Source: Herpetosiphon aurantiacus DSM 785 (GTDB lineage: Bacteria > Chloroflexota > Chloroflexia > Chloroflexales > Herpetosiphonaceae). From it: a stretch of 64,000 nucleotides of DNA. Each line of letters starts with the position of its first letter. Position 1 is the stretch's first letter. Both the position numbers and the translations under genes were made by a program. Shown here in pieces: positions 24,542-32,376 of this stretch. Under the pieces are notes generated by a model. The model did not search any database, was not told the origin of the DNA, and saw only the letters and a list, made by a program, of their open reading frames with translations. Where the stretch lies: assembly GCA_000018565.1 (NCBI GenBank), contig CP000875.1, positions 3,425,199 to 3,489,198 of the forward strand, given 5' to 3'.

Positions 24542-25522
24542 ATGTTGCCACCAGCTTTGCGGGTTGCCTTAGAACGTGAGTTAACTGGCACTGATCAACG
24601 GCGTTTAGCGGCGGCAGCCAGCGGGCTTTCCGAGCGCTACCGTGCAGGCCATAGCCGCACGACCGCGCCATTTGTGCAAAATGCCGCCGATGTGTTGGCC
24701 TACGCCGCCACGCGCATGCCCGCAACCCTCGGGGCCATCAAAGCCGCTTGTGCTGAAATCGCCCAACGCCAACCAAACTTCCAGCCTCAAACGCAGCTTG
24801 ATTTGGGAGCTGGCACTGGAGCAGCAACCTGGGCCGCCAGCCAAACATGGTCAAGTTTGCTGCAGCATCAGTTAATTGAACGTGAAAACACCATGTTGCA
24901 ACTTGGTCAACGGTTAATGCAGGCTGGGCCAACTTCGCTCCAACAAGCTCGCTGGCAACAAGCCAATTTACCCAATGCCAATGCCTTGGGTAATTATGAT
25001 TTGGTGACGATTGGCTATGTGTTGGGTGAATTAAACGCAACTCAGCGCCAACAATTATTGCTCCAAGCATGGCAAGCCAGCAGCGGTGTATTGTTAATTG
25101 TTGAGCCAGGCACACCGCGCGGCTTTGAATTGATTTTGGCAGCTCGCACGTTTTTACTCGAACAACAAGCCCATTTAATTGCGCCATGTCCTCATCAACA
25201 AACGTGCCCAATGCAAGCCAACGATTGGTGTCATTTTGCCACCCGCATCGAACGCACCCGCTTCCATCGTAGCTTAAAAGCTGCCGAGTTGGGCTACGAA
25301 GATGAAAAATCGAGCTATATTGCGGTTAGTCGCCAATCAAGCCAGCTAGCGCAAGCACGAGTTATTCGCCACCCCTCGCAACAACCACAGCGCATCCAAT
25401 TGCAACTCTGCACACCCCAAGGCCTTAGGAGCATAACGATTAATAAACGTGATGCCCAATGGAAACAAGCGCGAAAAGCCGAATGGGGTGATAGCTTCGA
25501 GCTAAACCCAACCCAAGATTAA
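24542..25522 (+). CDS. Rsm22-family (METTL17-like) ribosomal methyltransferase-like protein
   Basis: The ATG at 24542 follows TAGGAG and gives 326 residues. Features of the Rsm22 family are visible: a helical N-terminus (LPPALRVALERELTG), the AdoMet-binding motif LDLGAGTGAATWAAS near residue 88, VTIGYVLGELN, LLIVEPGTPRGFELIL, and a cysteine-containing segment CPHQQTCPMQANDWCHF with Cys216, Cys222 and Cys230. Rsm22/METTL17 acts in small-subunit ribosome assembly, and the eukaryotic mitochondrial protein binds a 4Fe-4S cluster through cysteines in this region. The gene next door encodes an A-type Fe-S carrier, an interesting coincidence. The C-terminal 60 residues are basic. Confidence 0.88.
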   Translation: MLPPALRVALERELTGTDQRRLAAAASGLSERYRAGHSRTTAPFVQNAADVLAYAATRMPATLGAIKAACAEIAQRQPNFQPQTQLDLGAGTGAATWAASQTWSSLLQHQLIERENTMLQLGQRLMQAGPTSLQQARWQQANLPNANALGNYDLVTIGYVLGELNATQRQQLLLQAWQASSGVLLIVEPGTPRGFELILAARTFLLEQQAHLIAPCPHQQTCPMQANDWCHFATRIERTRFHRSLKAAELGYEDEKSSYIAVSRQSSQLAQARVIRHPSQQPQRIQLQLCTPQGLRSITINKRDAQWKQARKAEWGDSFELNPTQD

Positions 25523-25680
25523 CCTTAATCATTGACAAAACTAGCAAACTAAGCCCCTCAGACCGTGCTATACTAGCAATGGTATCAGCACATTGCACAG
25601 CGTATTAATTTGGCTGAATTCCAGCCCAAGCCAAGCCCAAGCCACGACCTCATCGGCGCTTGGTTTATGCGCTTTTTACC

Positions 25681-25721
25681 CTTGAAACAGGTCAAGCTTT
25701 GCTTGCGTTTCAAGCTTTTTT
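25681..25721 (+). terminator. Terminator or attenuator in the leader of the Fe-S carrier gene
   Basis: CTTGAAAC (25681-25688) pairs with GTTTCAAG (25707-25714). Nested inside, CAAGC (25693-25697) pairs with GCTTG (25701-25705), and six T residues follow at 25716-25721. The structure ends about 77 bp before the erpA-like ATG. It may be an attenuator in the leader or the end of a short independent transcript. Confidence 0.6.
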
Positions 25722-25797
25722 CAAGTATGCTACAGGGAAGCAAATGCCATTTGAAGGCATGTTGTCAACCTGATTTTCCGGCACAGGAGGCTCTCAA

Positions 25798-26241
25798 ATG
25801 AGCGATGTAGCAGTAAAACCAATGACTGCCATTGAAATCGATCCAGCATTGGTCACGGTGACGGCATCAGCAGCAAATCGCTTGTTGTCGATCAAGCAAG
25901 AAAAAGAATTGTCCGATGAATATGCCCTGCGGGTTTTTGTAGCCGGCGGTGGCTGTTCAGGTTTGCAATATGGTATGAGCTTCGATGATCAAACCAACGA
26001 AGGTGATACCGAATTCTTCGCCAGTGGCTTGCGGGTAATTGTAGACCCAATGAGCGCTCAATACATTGGCGGTGCCTCGATCGATTACATCGACAGTTTG
26101 ATGGGTGGCGGTTTCAAAATTGATAACCCCAACGCAACCTCAAGCTGTGGCTGTGGTAGCTCGTTCAAACCCAAAAACGGCGAAGCTTCCGCCAGTGGTG
26201 GTAGCTGTGGCAGCGGGGCGGGCGGCTGCGGCTGTCACTAA
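25798..26241 (+). CDS. A-type iron-sulfur carrier protein (HesB/IscA/ErpA family)
   Basis: The 147-residue protein has an A-type domain (about residues 18-125) that receives and delivers Fe-S clusters. The three conserved cysteines are present: Cys53 in GGGCSGLQYGM and Cys117 and Cys119 in SSCGCGSSF. FDDQTNEGDTEF and YIGGASIDYIDSLMGGGFKI are typical. The extra 22-residue tail is Gly/Ser-rich and holds three more cysteines (GGSCGSGAGGCGCH), unusual for the family and a possible extra metal site. AGGAGG lies 5 bp before the ATG. No isc or suf genes are adjacent. A strong terminator follows. Confidence 0.93.
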   Translation: MSDVAVKPMTAIEIDPALVTVTASAANRLLSIKQEKELSDEYALRVFVAGGGCSGLQYGMSFDDQTNEGDTEFFASGLRVIVDPMSAQYIGGASIDYIDSLMGGGFKIDNPNATSSCGCGSSFKPKNGEASASGGSCGSGAGGCGCH

Positions 26242-26281
26242 GCCTAGGCCCAAGCCTTAAGCTGTTTGACGATACAGTGAG

Positions 26282-26312
26282 CGGGGACGAGCAACTCGTC
26301 CCCGTTTGTTAT
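26282..26312 (+). terminator. Terminator after the Fe-S carrier gene
   Basis: A perfect 10 bp stem (CGGGGACGAG/CTCGTCCCCG, 26282-26304) with a CAA loop is followed by TTTGTTATG. It ends only 14 bp before the next ATG. Confidence 0.78.
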
Positions 26313-26317
26313 GTTTC

Positions 26318-26758
26318 ATGAAGCGCAGACATTTCTATGGTTGGTTGGCGCTGCTCTATACATTGGCCGTATTTGGCCTAGCATGGCATAATTGGACAGG
26401 TAGCACAACCCAGCCTAGCCTTCAATTGCAAATCGGAGCCACGATCAGCGCAGCCTTCCAGCAAGGGGGGCGGGCTGCTTTGATTAATATCATCGGAAAT
26501 GTGGCGGCATTTGCCCCTAGCGGCTGGCTTTTAGCTTTCTGGCGGCCCAAACTGCGGCTTTGGCTCATTGGCCTCATTGGCCTTGGGTTAAGCTGCACCG
26601 TCGAGCTTGGTCAATATTGGCTGGGCTATCGGGTTGTTGATATTGATGATGTTGTGTTGAATAGCTTGGGGTTTAGCCTCGCTGGCAGCGTTGCTCGCGC
26701 AAGCCAACGCTTGATTCAACGGTGTACGAGGGAAGTCGATCGTGGCGATTCCAGCTGA
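26318..26758 (+). CDS. VanZ-like membrane protein
   Basis: The ATG at 26318 gives 146 residues. There are four predicted membrane helices and the VanZ signature: IGNVAAFAPSGWLLAFW after the first loop and ELGQYWLGYRVVDIDDVVLN before the last helix, with the conserved Glu, Asp and Asn residues. VanZ proteins have been linked to low-level teicoplanin resistance, but most bacterial homologues have no known function. Translation probably starts directly after the preceding terminator hairpin, with no clear Shine-Dalgarno. Its 3' end overlaps the next gene by 17 bp. Confidence 0.85.
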   Translation: MKRRHFYGWLALLYTLAVFGLAWHNWTGSTTQPSLQLQIGATISAAFQQGGRAALINIIGNVAAFAPSGWLLAFWRPKLRLWLIGLIGLGLSCTVELGQYWLGYRVVDIDDVVLNSLGFSLAGSVARASQRLIQRCTREVDRGDSS

Positions 26759-27218
26759 TCATGAGCTTTGGCTCACCGCTTATTGTTTTCAAAGTAATAA
26801 TCATCAAATTATCGCCGCCGCCGTGCGGACGATCACCCAATGCCACGATCAAGCTCCGACGCTGGCCCAATGGCAAGCAACCCAGCCCTTCGCTGAACAG
26901 GTTGTTCAAGGCATGCCAACCTCATATCATATCGCACCTGCTGAACAAGGTTGGGTACTGGTTTATCCCAATCGTTATGCCAACTTAGCCTTTGCCTCAT
27001 CACTCTCACGTCAATCGCGCAAATTAACGATCGCCTATTTTCCTGATCGCCGCGAAGCCTGGGAGCGTGGTCACCCTGCCGATCTGCCAAGTTTGCCCGA
27101 TTTTGGCTTGCTTGATTGCCGTTATTTTAGCCAATTGATTCAGCCACCAGTTGCCGATTGGTCGCAATGGATACACCTGTGGCATCCACGTTGGATTGCC
27201 CCTAGCCAAGGAGCTTAA
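26742..27218 (+). CDS. Hypothetical protein
   Basis: A GTG start at 26742 with GAGGGAAG upstream gives 158 residues. I do not recognise the family. The sequence is soluble, Gln/Trp-rich and has no membrane helix; WVLVYPNRYANLAFASSLSR and LTIAYFPDRREAWERGH look like globular beta-alpha segments. It overlaps the VanZ gene and ends 1 base before the rhodanese gene's start, so it sits in an operon with both. Coding is supported by that tight packing, by codon usage like its neighbours, and by the Shine-Dalgarno. Confidence 0.7.
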   Translation: MAIPADHELWLTAYCFQSNNHQIIAAAVRTITQCHDQAPTLAQWQATQPFAEQVVQGMPTSYHIAPAEQGWVLVYPNRYANLAFASSLSRQSRKLTIAYFPDRREAWERGHPADLPSLPDFGLLDCRYFSQLIQPPVADWSQWIHLWHPRWIAPSQGA

Positions 27219-27219
27219 G

Positions 27220-27543
27220 ATGTATAACAACCAAAGTGCCGAAGACATTGCCGCCCGTATTGCCGCTGGGGAAGATTTGTATCTGCTCGATGTGCGCGAA
27301 CCCAATGAATGGGAAATTGCCAGTATCGCAGGCAGCGAACGGAAAGCAATGAGCCAAATTAACGATTGGTGGGGCGAATTGCCCAAAGATCGTGAGATTG
27401 TGGTCTTTTGTCACCATGGCGGTCGCTCGGCTCAAGTATGTCAGGCGCTTGCTACCCAAGCAGGGTTTACCCAACTAACCAACATGACTGGCGGGATTGA
27501 TCGCTGGTCGGTAGCAGTCGATTCTAGCATTAAGCGCTACTAA
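27220..27543 (+). CDS. Single-domain rhodanese-like protein
   Basis: The ATG at 27220, preceded by AAGGAG, gives 107 residues, the size of single-domain rhodaneses (GlpE/PspE type). The motifs are LLDVREPNEWEIASIAGSER, with the CH2-A equivalent, and the active-site loop VVFCHHGGRSAQVC with catalytic Cys64. MTGGIDRWSVAVD is the C-terminal family motif. It would carry sulfur as a persulfide, for transfer or detoxification. The start follows the stop of the upstream hypothetical protein by one base. Confidence 0.92.
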   Translation: MYNNQSAEDIAARIAAGEDLYLLDVREPNEWEIASIAGSERKAMSQINDWWGELPKDREIVVFCHHGGRSAQVCQALATQAGFTQLTNMTGGIDRWSVAVDSSIKRY

Positions 27544-27555
27544 AATCTGGTGGTG

Positions 27556-27930
27556 ATGATGGACATGCCGATCCAGCAAACCAGTGAATTTATCCAAGGC
27601 TTCGAGTTATTCAACGCTGGCCACTATTGGCATGCCCACGAAGCTTGGGAAGTGCAATGGCTCCAACGGAACGGCAACGAACGAGATTTGCTCCAAGGCC
27701 TGATCCAAACAGCTGCGGCGTTGGTTCATTGGTCGCGGGGTAACCCCAAAGGTTTGTTGCTCAATTGGCATAAAGCCGCTCCCAAGCTCCAAGCCGCCCT
27801 AACTTGGGTCGATTTTCTTGATCTTCAGCATGTGATTGTTACCATGCAAGCACTGGTTGATGATCAGGCTAAGCATCCGCCGCAATTGCGTTTCGTTTCA
27901 GCTTCCGATCCACTTTGCAATCAACATTGA
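27556..27930 (+). CDS. DUF309 family protein
   Basis: This protein of about 124 residues carries the DUF309 signature: FELFNAGHYWHAHEAWEVQW followed by ERDLLQGLIQTAAALVHWSRG and NPKGLLLNWHKAAPKLQAA. The conserved HxxxE/WE residues in the first helix suggest a metal or nucleic-acid contact, but no function is established. Several starts are possible (GTG 27550, GTG 27553, ATG 27556, ATG 27559). It continues the operon of small cytosolic proteins that begins at 26318, 12 bp after the rhodanese stop. Confidence 0.85.
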   Translation: MMDMPIQQTSEFIQGFELFNAGHYWHAHEAWEVQWLQRNGNERDLLQGLIQTAAALVHWSRGNPKGLLLNWHKAAPKLQAALTWVDFLDLQHVIVTMQALVDDQAKHPPQLRFVSASDPLCNQH

Positions 27931-27940
27931 GGGTATCGTC

Positions 27941-28927
27941 ATGTCGGAGATCATTTTAGTTGTTGATGATGAGGCTCGTAGTATTGATACCTTGCGACGG
28001 GTGCTTGAACGTGAGCGCTATACCGTGCGCATCGCTCGTGATGGTGTCGAGGCACTAGCTGACATTCAAGCATGTATGCCTGATTTGGTCTTGCTCGATG
28101 TAACTATGCCCGTTATGAATGGGTTTGAGGTCTGTCGGCGGTTGCGCGACCGCGAGGAAACCCAATTGTTGCCAGTTGCCATGCTCACCGGCCTTAACGA
28201 TGATGAATCGCGGATTTTGGGCTTGGAGATGGGCGCTGATGATTTTATCAACAAGCCGTTCGAGCGCACTGTGCTCTTAGCTCGCATTCGCTCGCTGCTC
28301 CGAGTGCGCCGCCTCACCGAGGAACTTGAAAGCACTGAGCGGGTGATTTTCACCCTCGCAACCACAGTCGAATCGCGTGATCCCTACACTGAAGGCCACT
28401 TGCGCCGACTAGCTTCGTATAGTTATGCCTTGGCGACGGCCTGCGGCTGCGATGCCAAAGAGTCGCGTTTGATTCGCTATGGTGGTTTGTTGCATGACAT
28501 CGGCAAAATCGCCATTCGCGAAACGGTGCTGCAAAAAGAGGGCAAACTCACCAGCGAAGAATACGACGAGATGAAGAAGCATCCGCAAATTGGGGCCAAT
28601 ATTGTCGCGCCAATGCGCTTTTCGGTTTCGGTTGGGCCAATGGTTTTACACCATCATGAACGGTGGGATGGCAAAGGCTACCCGCATGGAATCGCTGGTG
28701 ATACAATTCCGCTAGGGGCGCGGATCATTGCGGTGGTTGATAGCTTCGATGCAATGACGACTGATCGACCTTATCGCAAAGGTATGAGCCGTGCCGAAGC
28801 AGTGCAAGTGCTTCAATCGGGGCGCAACACCCAATGGCAAGCCGAATTGGTCGATCTCTTCGTCGAATTGATCGAACATGGCCATGTGGCTTCGGATGAT
28901 CTTAGTTGGGTGCTGCGCAACGCCTAA
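27941..28927 (+). CDS. Response regulator with HD-GYP phosphodiesterase output
   Basis: The ATG at 27941 gives 328 residues. The receiver domain (residues 1-120) has ILVVDDEARS with acidic pocket Asp9/10, phosphoacceptor Asp53 in LVLLDVTMP, and Lys in NKPF. The HD-GYP domain (about 150-320) has GLLHDIGKIAI with His185/Asp186, HHERWDGKGYP and DSFDAMTTDRPY. Such proteins hydrolyse cyclic-di-GMP to pGpG or GMP when phosphorylated. No histidine kinase is adjacent. It lowers c-di-GMP in response to an unknown signal, which in gliding bacteria often controls motility and surface matrix. Confidence 0.93.
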   Translation: MSEIILVVDDEARSIDTLRRVLERERYTVRIARDGVEALADIQACMPDLVLLDVTMPVMNGFEVCRRLRDREETQLLPVAMLTGLNDDESRILGLEMGADDFINKPFERTVLLARIRSLLRVRRLTEELESTERVIFTLATTVESRDPYTEGHLRRLASYSYALATACGCDAKESRLIRYGGLLHDIGKIAIRETVLQKEGKLTSEEYDEMKKHPQIGANIVAPMRFSVSVGPMVLHHHERWDGKGYPHGIAGDTIPLGARIIAVVDSFDAMTTDRPYRKGMSRAEAVQVLQSGRNTQWQAELVDLFVELIEHGHVASDDLSWVLRNA

Positions 28928-28966
28928 ACTCAATGCGCCTTAAACGGGCGTTTCAGTGAGGTAGCT

Positions 28967-29791
28967 ATGCATCCTGATTTGCTTCCATGGTTGCGTTGTC
29001 CGGTTTCACAAACCAGCCTTAGCCTGCACGATGCCCGTTGGCGCGATGGCATGATTTGGTCGGGCACTTTGGTCAGCGCCGTCGGTCACAGTTGGCCTAT
29101 TCGCGATGGAATTGTCGATCTGTTGCCACGCGCGGCAGCTTGGAACGGCGCACAGGTGGTCAATCGGCTGCCATTAGCGGCTTGGGGCTACGAACGGCTC
29201 TGGCGTTGGCAAGCGTTGAGCAAACTCAGTGGGCGCAGCTTTCCGGTCGATGAAGAATTAGCCTTGCTGATGGCCCAATTAGCACCACAACGCGGTGGTG
29301 TCTACCTCGATTTAGCTTGCTCGAATGGCTTGTATGCGCGGGCAATCGCCGCCGCCCTCCCCGCAGACAGCTATTGTATTGCCCTCGATCATTCGTTGCC
29401 AATGTTGCGCGAAGCCCAACGCCGCAGCCGCGCAAAACGCCTCAAAATTAGCTACATCCGTGGTTTAGCCGAAGATCTGCCGTTTGCCGACCAATGTTTG
29501 GCGGGCGTGGCGTGTGGTGGCTCGATCAACGAGTTTGTTCGGCCAGATCGGGCAATTTCTGAGGTACGCCGCTGTTTGCTAGCCGCAGGCCGCAGTTTTT
29601 GGATGCAAGCCCAGCAGGCCGCTTCACGCTCAGGCCGTTTATTGCAAACATTTTTATTGAGCGGCGGAATCCAATTTCTGGCAGGCGATCAGTTTGTCGA
29701 AAGTTTACGCGCCGCTGGCTTGTATGTCGCCTATGAGCAGCGCGATGGCGCAGTCCAAATTGTGGCAACTCGTGGCCGGATTATTGCTTAG
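28967..29791 (+). CDS. SAM-dependent methyltransferase with Trm112-like N-terminus
   Basis: The 274-residue protein starts with a short domain resembling Trm112p/YcaR (DLLPWLRCPVSQTSLSL and GHSWPIRDGIVDLLPR), which in free form is a zinc-ribbon partner of methyltransferases. A class I fold follows: motif I is VYLDLACSNGLYARAIA, motif II is YCIALDHSLPMLREA, and RGLAEDLPFADQCLAGVACG and EVRRCLLAAGR continue the fold. The closest well-known relatives are UbiE/Coq5-like and bacteriochlorophyll- or quinone-type methyltransferases, but the substrate is not evident. It starts 39 bp after the HD-GYP gene. Confidence 0.83.
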   Translation: MHPDLLPWLRCPVSQTSLSLHDARWRDGMIWSGTLVSAVGHSWPIRDGIVDLLPRAAAWNGAQVVNRLPLAAWGYERLWRWQALSKLSGRSFPVDEELALLMAQLAPQRGGVYLDLACSNGLYARAIAAALPADSYCIALDHSLPMLREAQRRSRAKRLKISYIRGLAEDLPFADQCLAGVACGGSINEFVRPDRAISEVRRCLLAAGRSFWMQAQQAASRSGRLLQTFLLSGGIQFLAGDQFVESLRAAGLYVAYEQRDGAVQIVATRGRIIA

Positions 29792-29842
29792 CTATTGCGG
29801 ATTTTGCCCATAGCATGGCGCTCTGATTGCAGGATACAATTC

Positions 29843-30376
29843 ATGGCACAAGCACAATTACTCTATATCGGAACTGAACAAGGCGTGGTATTGTTGAGCA
29901 ATCCAGGTCGAATTGATCGCTGGATCTCAGTTGGTATCGAATTAGCTGATCAGGCTATTGCCGCCGTTATTTGCCAAGCCGATGCCCCAATGCAAGCCAC
30001 AGTTTGGAACAGCAACCAAGCTTGGCAAACCAAGGATGGTGGTCAATCGTGGCAAGCGCTTGAGCCAGCGCCTAGCCTGATTGCACCAAGCCAAAGCATA
30101 GAACTTACAGGCCAACCTCCAGCCACAATTCGCATCGCCAGCGATCCCAACCAACTCGAACGTAGCAGCGACGGCGAAAGCTGGCAACACTTGGCAATTG
30201 GCCAGGTTGGGGAATGGAGTTGTTTGATCAGCGTAGCCTATCAGATCGATAGCATTTACGCGGCAACCAAGGCTGGGCAGGTGTGGGTTTCCAGCGATCG
30301 GGGCCGCACATGGGCACTGTTGAAACAACAACTTGCGCCGATTACAGCCTTGGCAATTGGTCGGGTTATCTCTTAG
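29843..30376 (+). CDS. BNR/photosystem-assembly-like beta-propeller protein
   Basis: The ATG at 29843 follows GCAGGA and gives 177 residues. It shows repeated BNR/Asp-box units typical of sialidase or Ycf48-like beta-propellers: TKDGGQSWQAL, SSDGESWQHLA and SSDRGRTWALL, each an S-x-D-x-G-x-x-W motif, spaced about 60-75 residues. No signal peptide is present, so it appears cytosolic. Three Asp-boxes are too few for a closed propeller, so it may oligomerise or be a small degenerate relative. Its function is unknown. Confidence 0.78.
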   Translation: MAQAQLLYIGTEQGVVLLSNPGRIDRWISVGIELADQAIAAVICQADAPMQATVWNSNQAWQTKDGGQSWQALEPAPSLIAPSQSIELTGQPPATIRIASDPNQLERSSDGESWQHLAIGQVGEWSCLISVAYQIDSIYAATKAGQVWVSSDRGRTWALLKQQLAPITALAIGRVIS

Positions 30377-30397
30377 CAGCAATGTTTGGTGGAGCAC

Positions 30398-31315
30398 ATG
30401 AGCAAAATAACCGACCGATTCACCCATTTTAGCCAAGAGCCGCTCTACAACACCAAGGCAGTGGTGCAACGAACAGGCGTTGCCGCCGATACGCTGCGAG
30501 CTTGGGAGCGTCGCTATGGTGTACCGTTTCCTGAGCGCACCGAAGGCCGCCAACGGGCCTATTCTGATCGCGATATTGCGATTATCGATTGGTTGCGCCA
30601 ACAAACGGAATCGGGATTAACCATCAGCCAAGCCGTGGCCTTGCTGCAAACCGATAGTGTGATCGAACAACCAACGTATGATCTAGCGCCATTGGCCGAA
30701 TTAAGCAACGATTGTGTCCAAGCCTTGCTCAGCTTCGATGTGCTCAAAGCTGAAGATATTTTGAACAAAGCCTTTAGCGTTTATCCGGTTGAAACGGTTT
30801 GTATCGAAGTCATCGAACGGGTGATGGTGGCAATTGGCGATGGTTGGCATGCTGGTAAAATCTCAATCTCGCAGGAACATGCCGCTACAGCGTTTATGTC
30901 GTTGAAATTGAGCAATTTGATTCATCAAGCGCGAACTCGCTCCAACCGTGGAGTGATTGTAGTGGCAACAGTGCCTGGTGAGCAGCATGAGCTTGGGGTG
31001 ATGATGGTAGCCTTGTTTTTGATGCGGCGCGGCTGGCGAGTTGTCTACCTTGGCAGCAACCTGCCTGCTGCCGAATTGCTGCATACAGTGCAACGGCTCA
31101 GCCCGAAATTGGTAGCGCTGAGTGCCACCACCAAAGACAATTACAGCCAAGCCGTGCAGTTGCTCCAAGAACTGCACAAAATGCCAAAACCACCAATCAT
31201 TGGCTACGGCGGAGCGGCGTTAAGTGGCACAACCCAGCAAACCGTGTTGCCAGGAATCTTTTTGGGCTATAACGCCGACCAAGCTTGCGATAAAATTGAG
31301 GAATTATTGGCCTAA
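30398..31315 (+). CDS. carH: CarH-type cobalamin-dependent MerR regulator (photoreceptor)
   Basis: The ATG at 30398 follows GGAG and gives 305 residues. Residues 16-85 are a MerR winged helix (LYNTKAVVQRTGVAADTLRA, WERRYGVPFPERTEG). Residues of about 100-180 form the four-helix cap with the Wx9EH signature: Trp150, Glu160 and His161, with His151 directly after the Trp. Residues 185-305 are a B12-binding Rossmann domain with EQHELG, His197 being the lower axial ligand. These residues match Trp131, His132, Glu141, His142 and His177 of Thermus CarH, an adenosylcobalamin-dependent repressor inactivated by light. The phytoene synthase gene follows 86 bp downstream, so control of carotenoid synthesis is likely. 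Confidence 0.9.
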   Translation: MSKITDRFTHFSQEPLYNTKAVVQRTGVAADTLRAWERRYGVPFPERTEGRQRAYSDRDIAIIDWLRQQTESGLTISQAVALLQTDSVIEQPTYDLAPLAELSNDCVQALLSFDVLKAEDILNKAFSVYPVETVCIEVIERVMVAIGDGWHAGKISISQEHAATAFMSLKLSNLIHQARTRSNRGVIVVATVPGEQHELGVMMVALFLMRRGWRVVYLGSNLPAAELLHTVQRLSPKLVALSATTKDNYSQAVQLLQELHKMPKPPIIGYGGAALSGTTQQTVLPGIFLGYNADQACDKIEELLA

Positions 31316-31345
31316 TTCTTGCGCCGACTCATCCAAAACCAAACC

Positions 31346-31376
31346 GTTTGCGTAGCACCAAAAGCAAACCTATGGT
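31346..31376 (+). promoter_or_regulatory. Candidate CarH-controlled promoter and operator of the phytoene synthase gene
   Basis: TTGCGT (31348-31353) and TATGGT (31371-31376) are spaced 17 bp apart. An inverted repeat, GTTTGC (31346-31351) and GCAAAC (31364-31369), overlaps the -35 and fills the spacer. A MerR-type repressor bound here would block RNA polymerase. The placement directly upstream of crtB and downstream of carH is suggestive, but no published consensus is being matched. Confidence 0.45.
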
Positions 31377-31401
31377 GAGTCTGTAGCAGGAAGGATGCGC
31401 T

Positions 31402-32376
31402 ATGTCTTGGCCTTCGCTCGATCCTCAAATGTGTGCTGGGTTGACCTTACCAGCTCAATTTATTCCAACGGTTGCCGAGTGCGTGTCACATCAGCCCAGC
31501 AACCAATGGCTTAATCATGCTTATGCCCATTGTACCGAACTAACGAACGTTCACTCAAAGAGCTTCTATTTTAGTACTCAATTGTTGCCTGCTCGGAAGC
31601 GTGATGCAATTCGGGTGTTGTATGCTTTCTGTCGAACGAGCGACGACTTGGTAGACATGCACCCTGAAACAGCCCCAGAACGTTTGCAACAATGGCTCAA
31701 AACCTTGCGTTCCACCCCGCGCCACGACGACCCCGTGCCATTAGCTTGGCATCATGTGCGCAACCATTTTCGCATTTCTAGCAAACTTGAATCAGAATTA
31801 TTGGCAGGAGTCGAGATGGATCTCTCGATTAATCGCTATGCGACCTTTGCCGATTTATGGCTCTATTGCTATCGTGTGGCTTCGGTGGTCGGGTTGCTCA
31901 GCATGCAGGTAATTGGCTACGCTGCAGGAGCCGTGCCCTACGCAATCAAATTAGGCGTGGCCTTGCAATTAACCAACATTCTGCGCGATATTGGCGAAGA
32001 TGCGCGGCGCAACCGAATTTACCTACCAAAAGAAGATCTAGAGCGCTTCGGGGTGAGCGAACAAGATATTTTGAATGGGGTGCGCAGCCCACAGATGCAG
32101 CAATTATTACAATTTGAAATGCAGCGGGCGCATCAACTCTACGATGAAAGTTGGCAGGGCATCGGGTTATTGCACCCCGATTCACGCTTTGCCGTGGCAA
32201 CCGCCGCAACTGTCTATCGTGGCATTCTTGATCAGATTGTGCGCAATAACTATGATGTGTTTAATCGACGCGCCAGCCTCTCGTTAGGGGCAAAATTGGC
32301 TTATTTACCCAAAATTCTCTGGCGCTTGCGCAAGCTCAACCGTGAGTTTCCGCTTGATCAATGGGGGCAAGTATGA
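31402..32376 (+). CDS. crtB: Phytoene/squalene synthase family protein, probable phytoene synthase
   Basis: The 324-residue protein condenses two polyprenyl diphosphates head-to-head. Motifs are KSFYFSTQLLPARKRDAIRV, the first Asp-rich motif RTSDDLVDM, YCYRVASVVGLLSMQVIG and the second Asp-rich motif NILRDIGEDARRNRIYLP. YRVASVVG and RIYLPKEDLERFGV point to CrtB (phytoene synthase) over squalene synthase. AGGAAGGA precedes the ATG. It is the first gene of a pair with the SDR gene and sits directly after carH, consistent with light-regulated carotenoid synthesis. No crtI is in the window. Confidence 0.9.
   Translation: MSWPSLDPQMCAGLTLPAQFIPTVAECVSHQPSNQWLNHAYAHCTELTNVHSKSFYFSTQLLPARKRDAIRVLYAFCRTSDDLVDMHPETAPERLQQWLKTLRSTPRHDDPVPLAWHHVRNHFRISSKLESELLAGVEMDLSINRYATFADLWLYCYRVASVVGLLSMQVIGYAAGAVPYAIKLGVALQLTNILRDIGEDARRNRIYLPKEDLERFGVSEQDILNGVRSPQMQQLLQFEMQRAHQLYDESWQGIGLLHPDSRFAVATAATVYRGILDQIVRNNYDVFNRRASLSLGAKLAYLPKILWRLRKLNREFPLDQWGQV

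Noticed and set aside
25532-25574. TTGACA and TATACT as a promoter before the Fe-S carrier gene
   Set aside because: The 31 bp spacing is too large for a sigma-70-type promoter.
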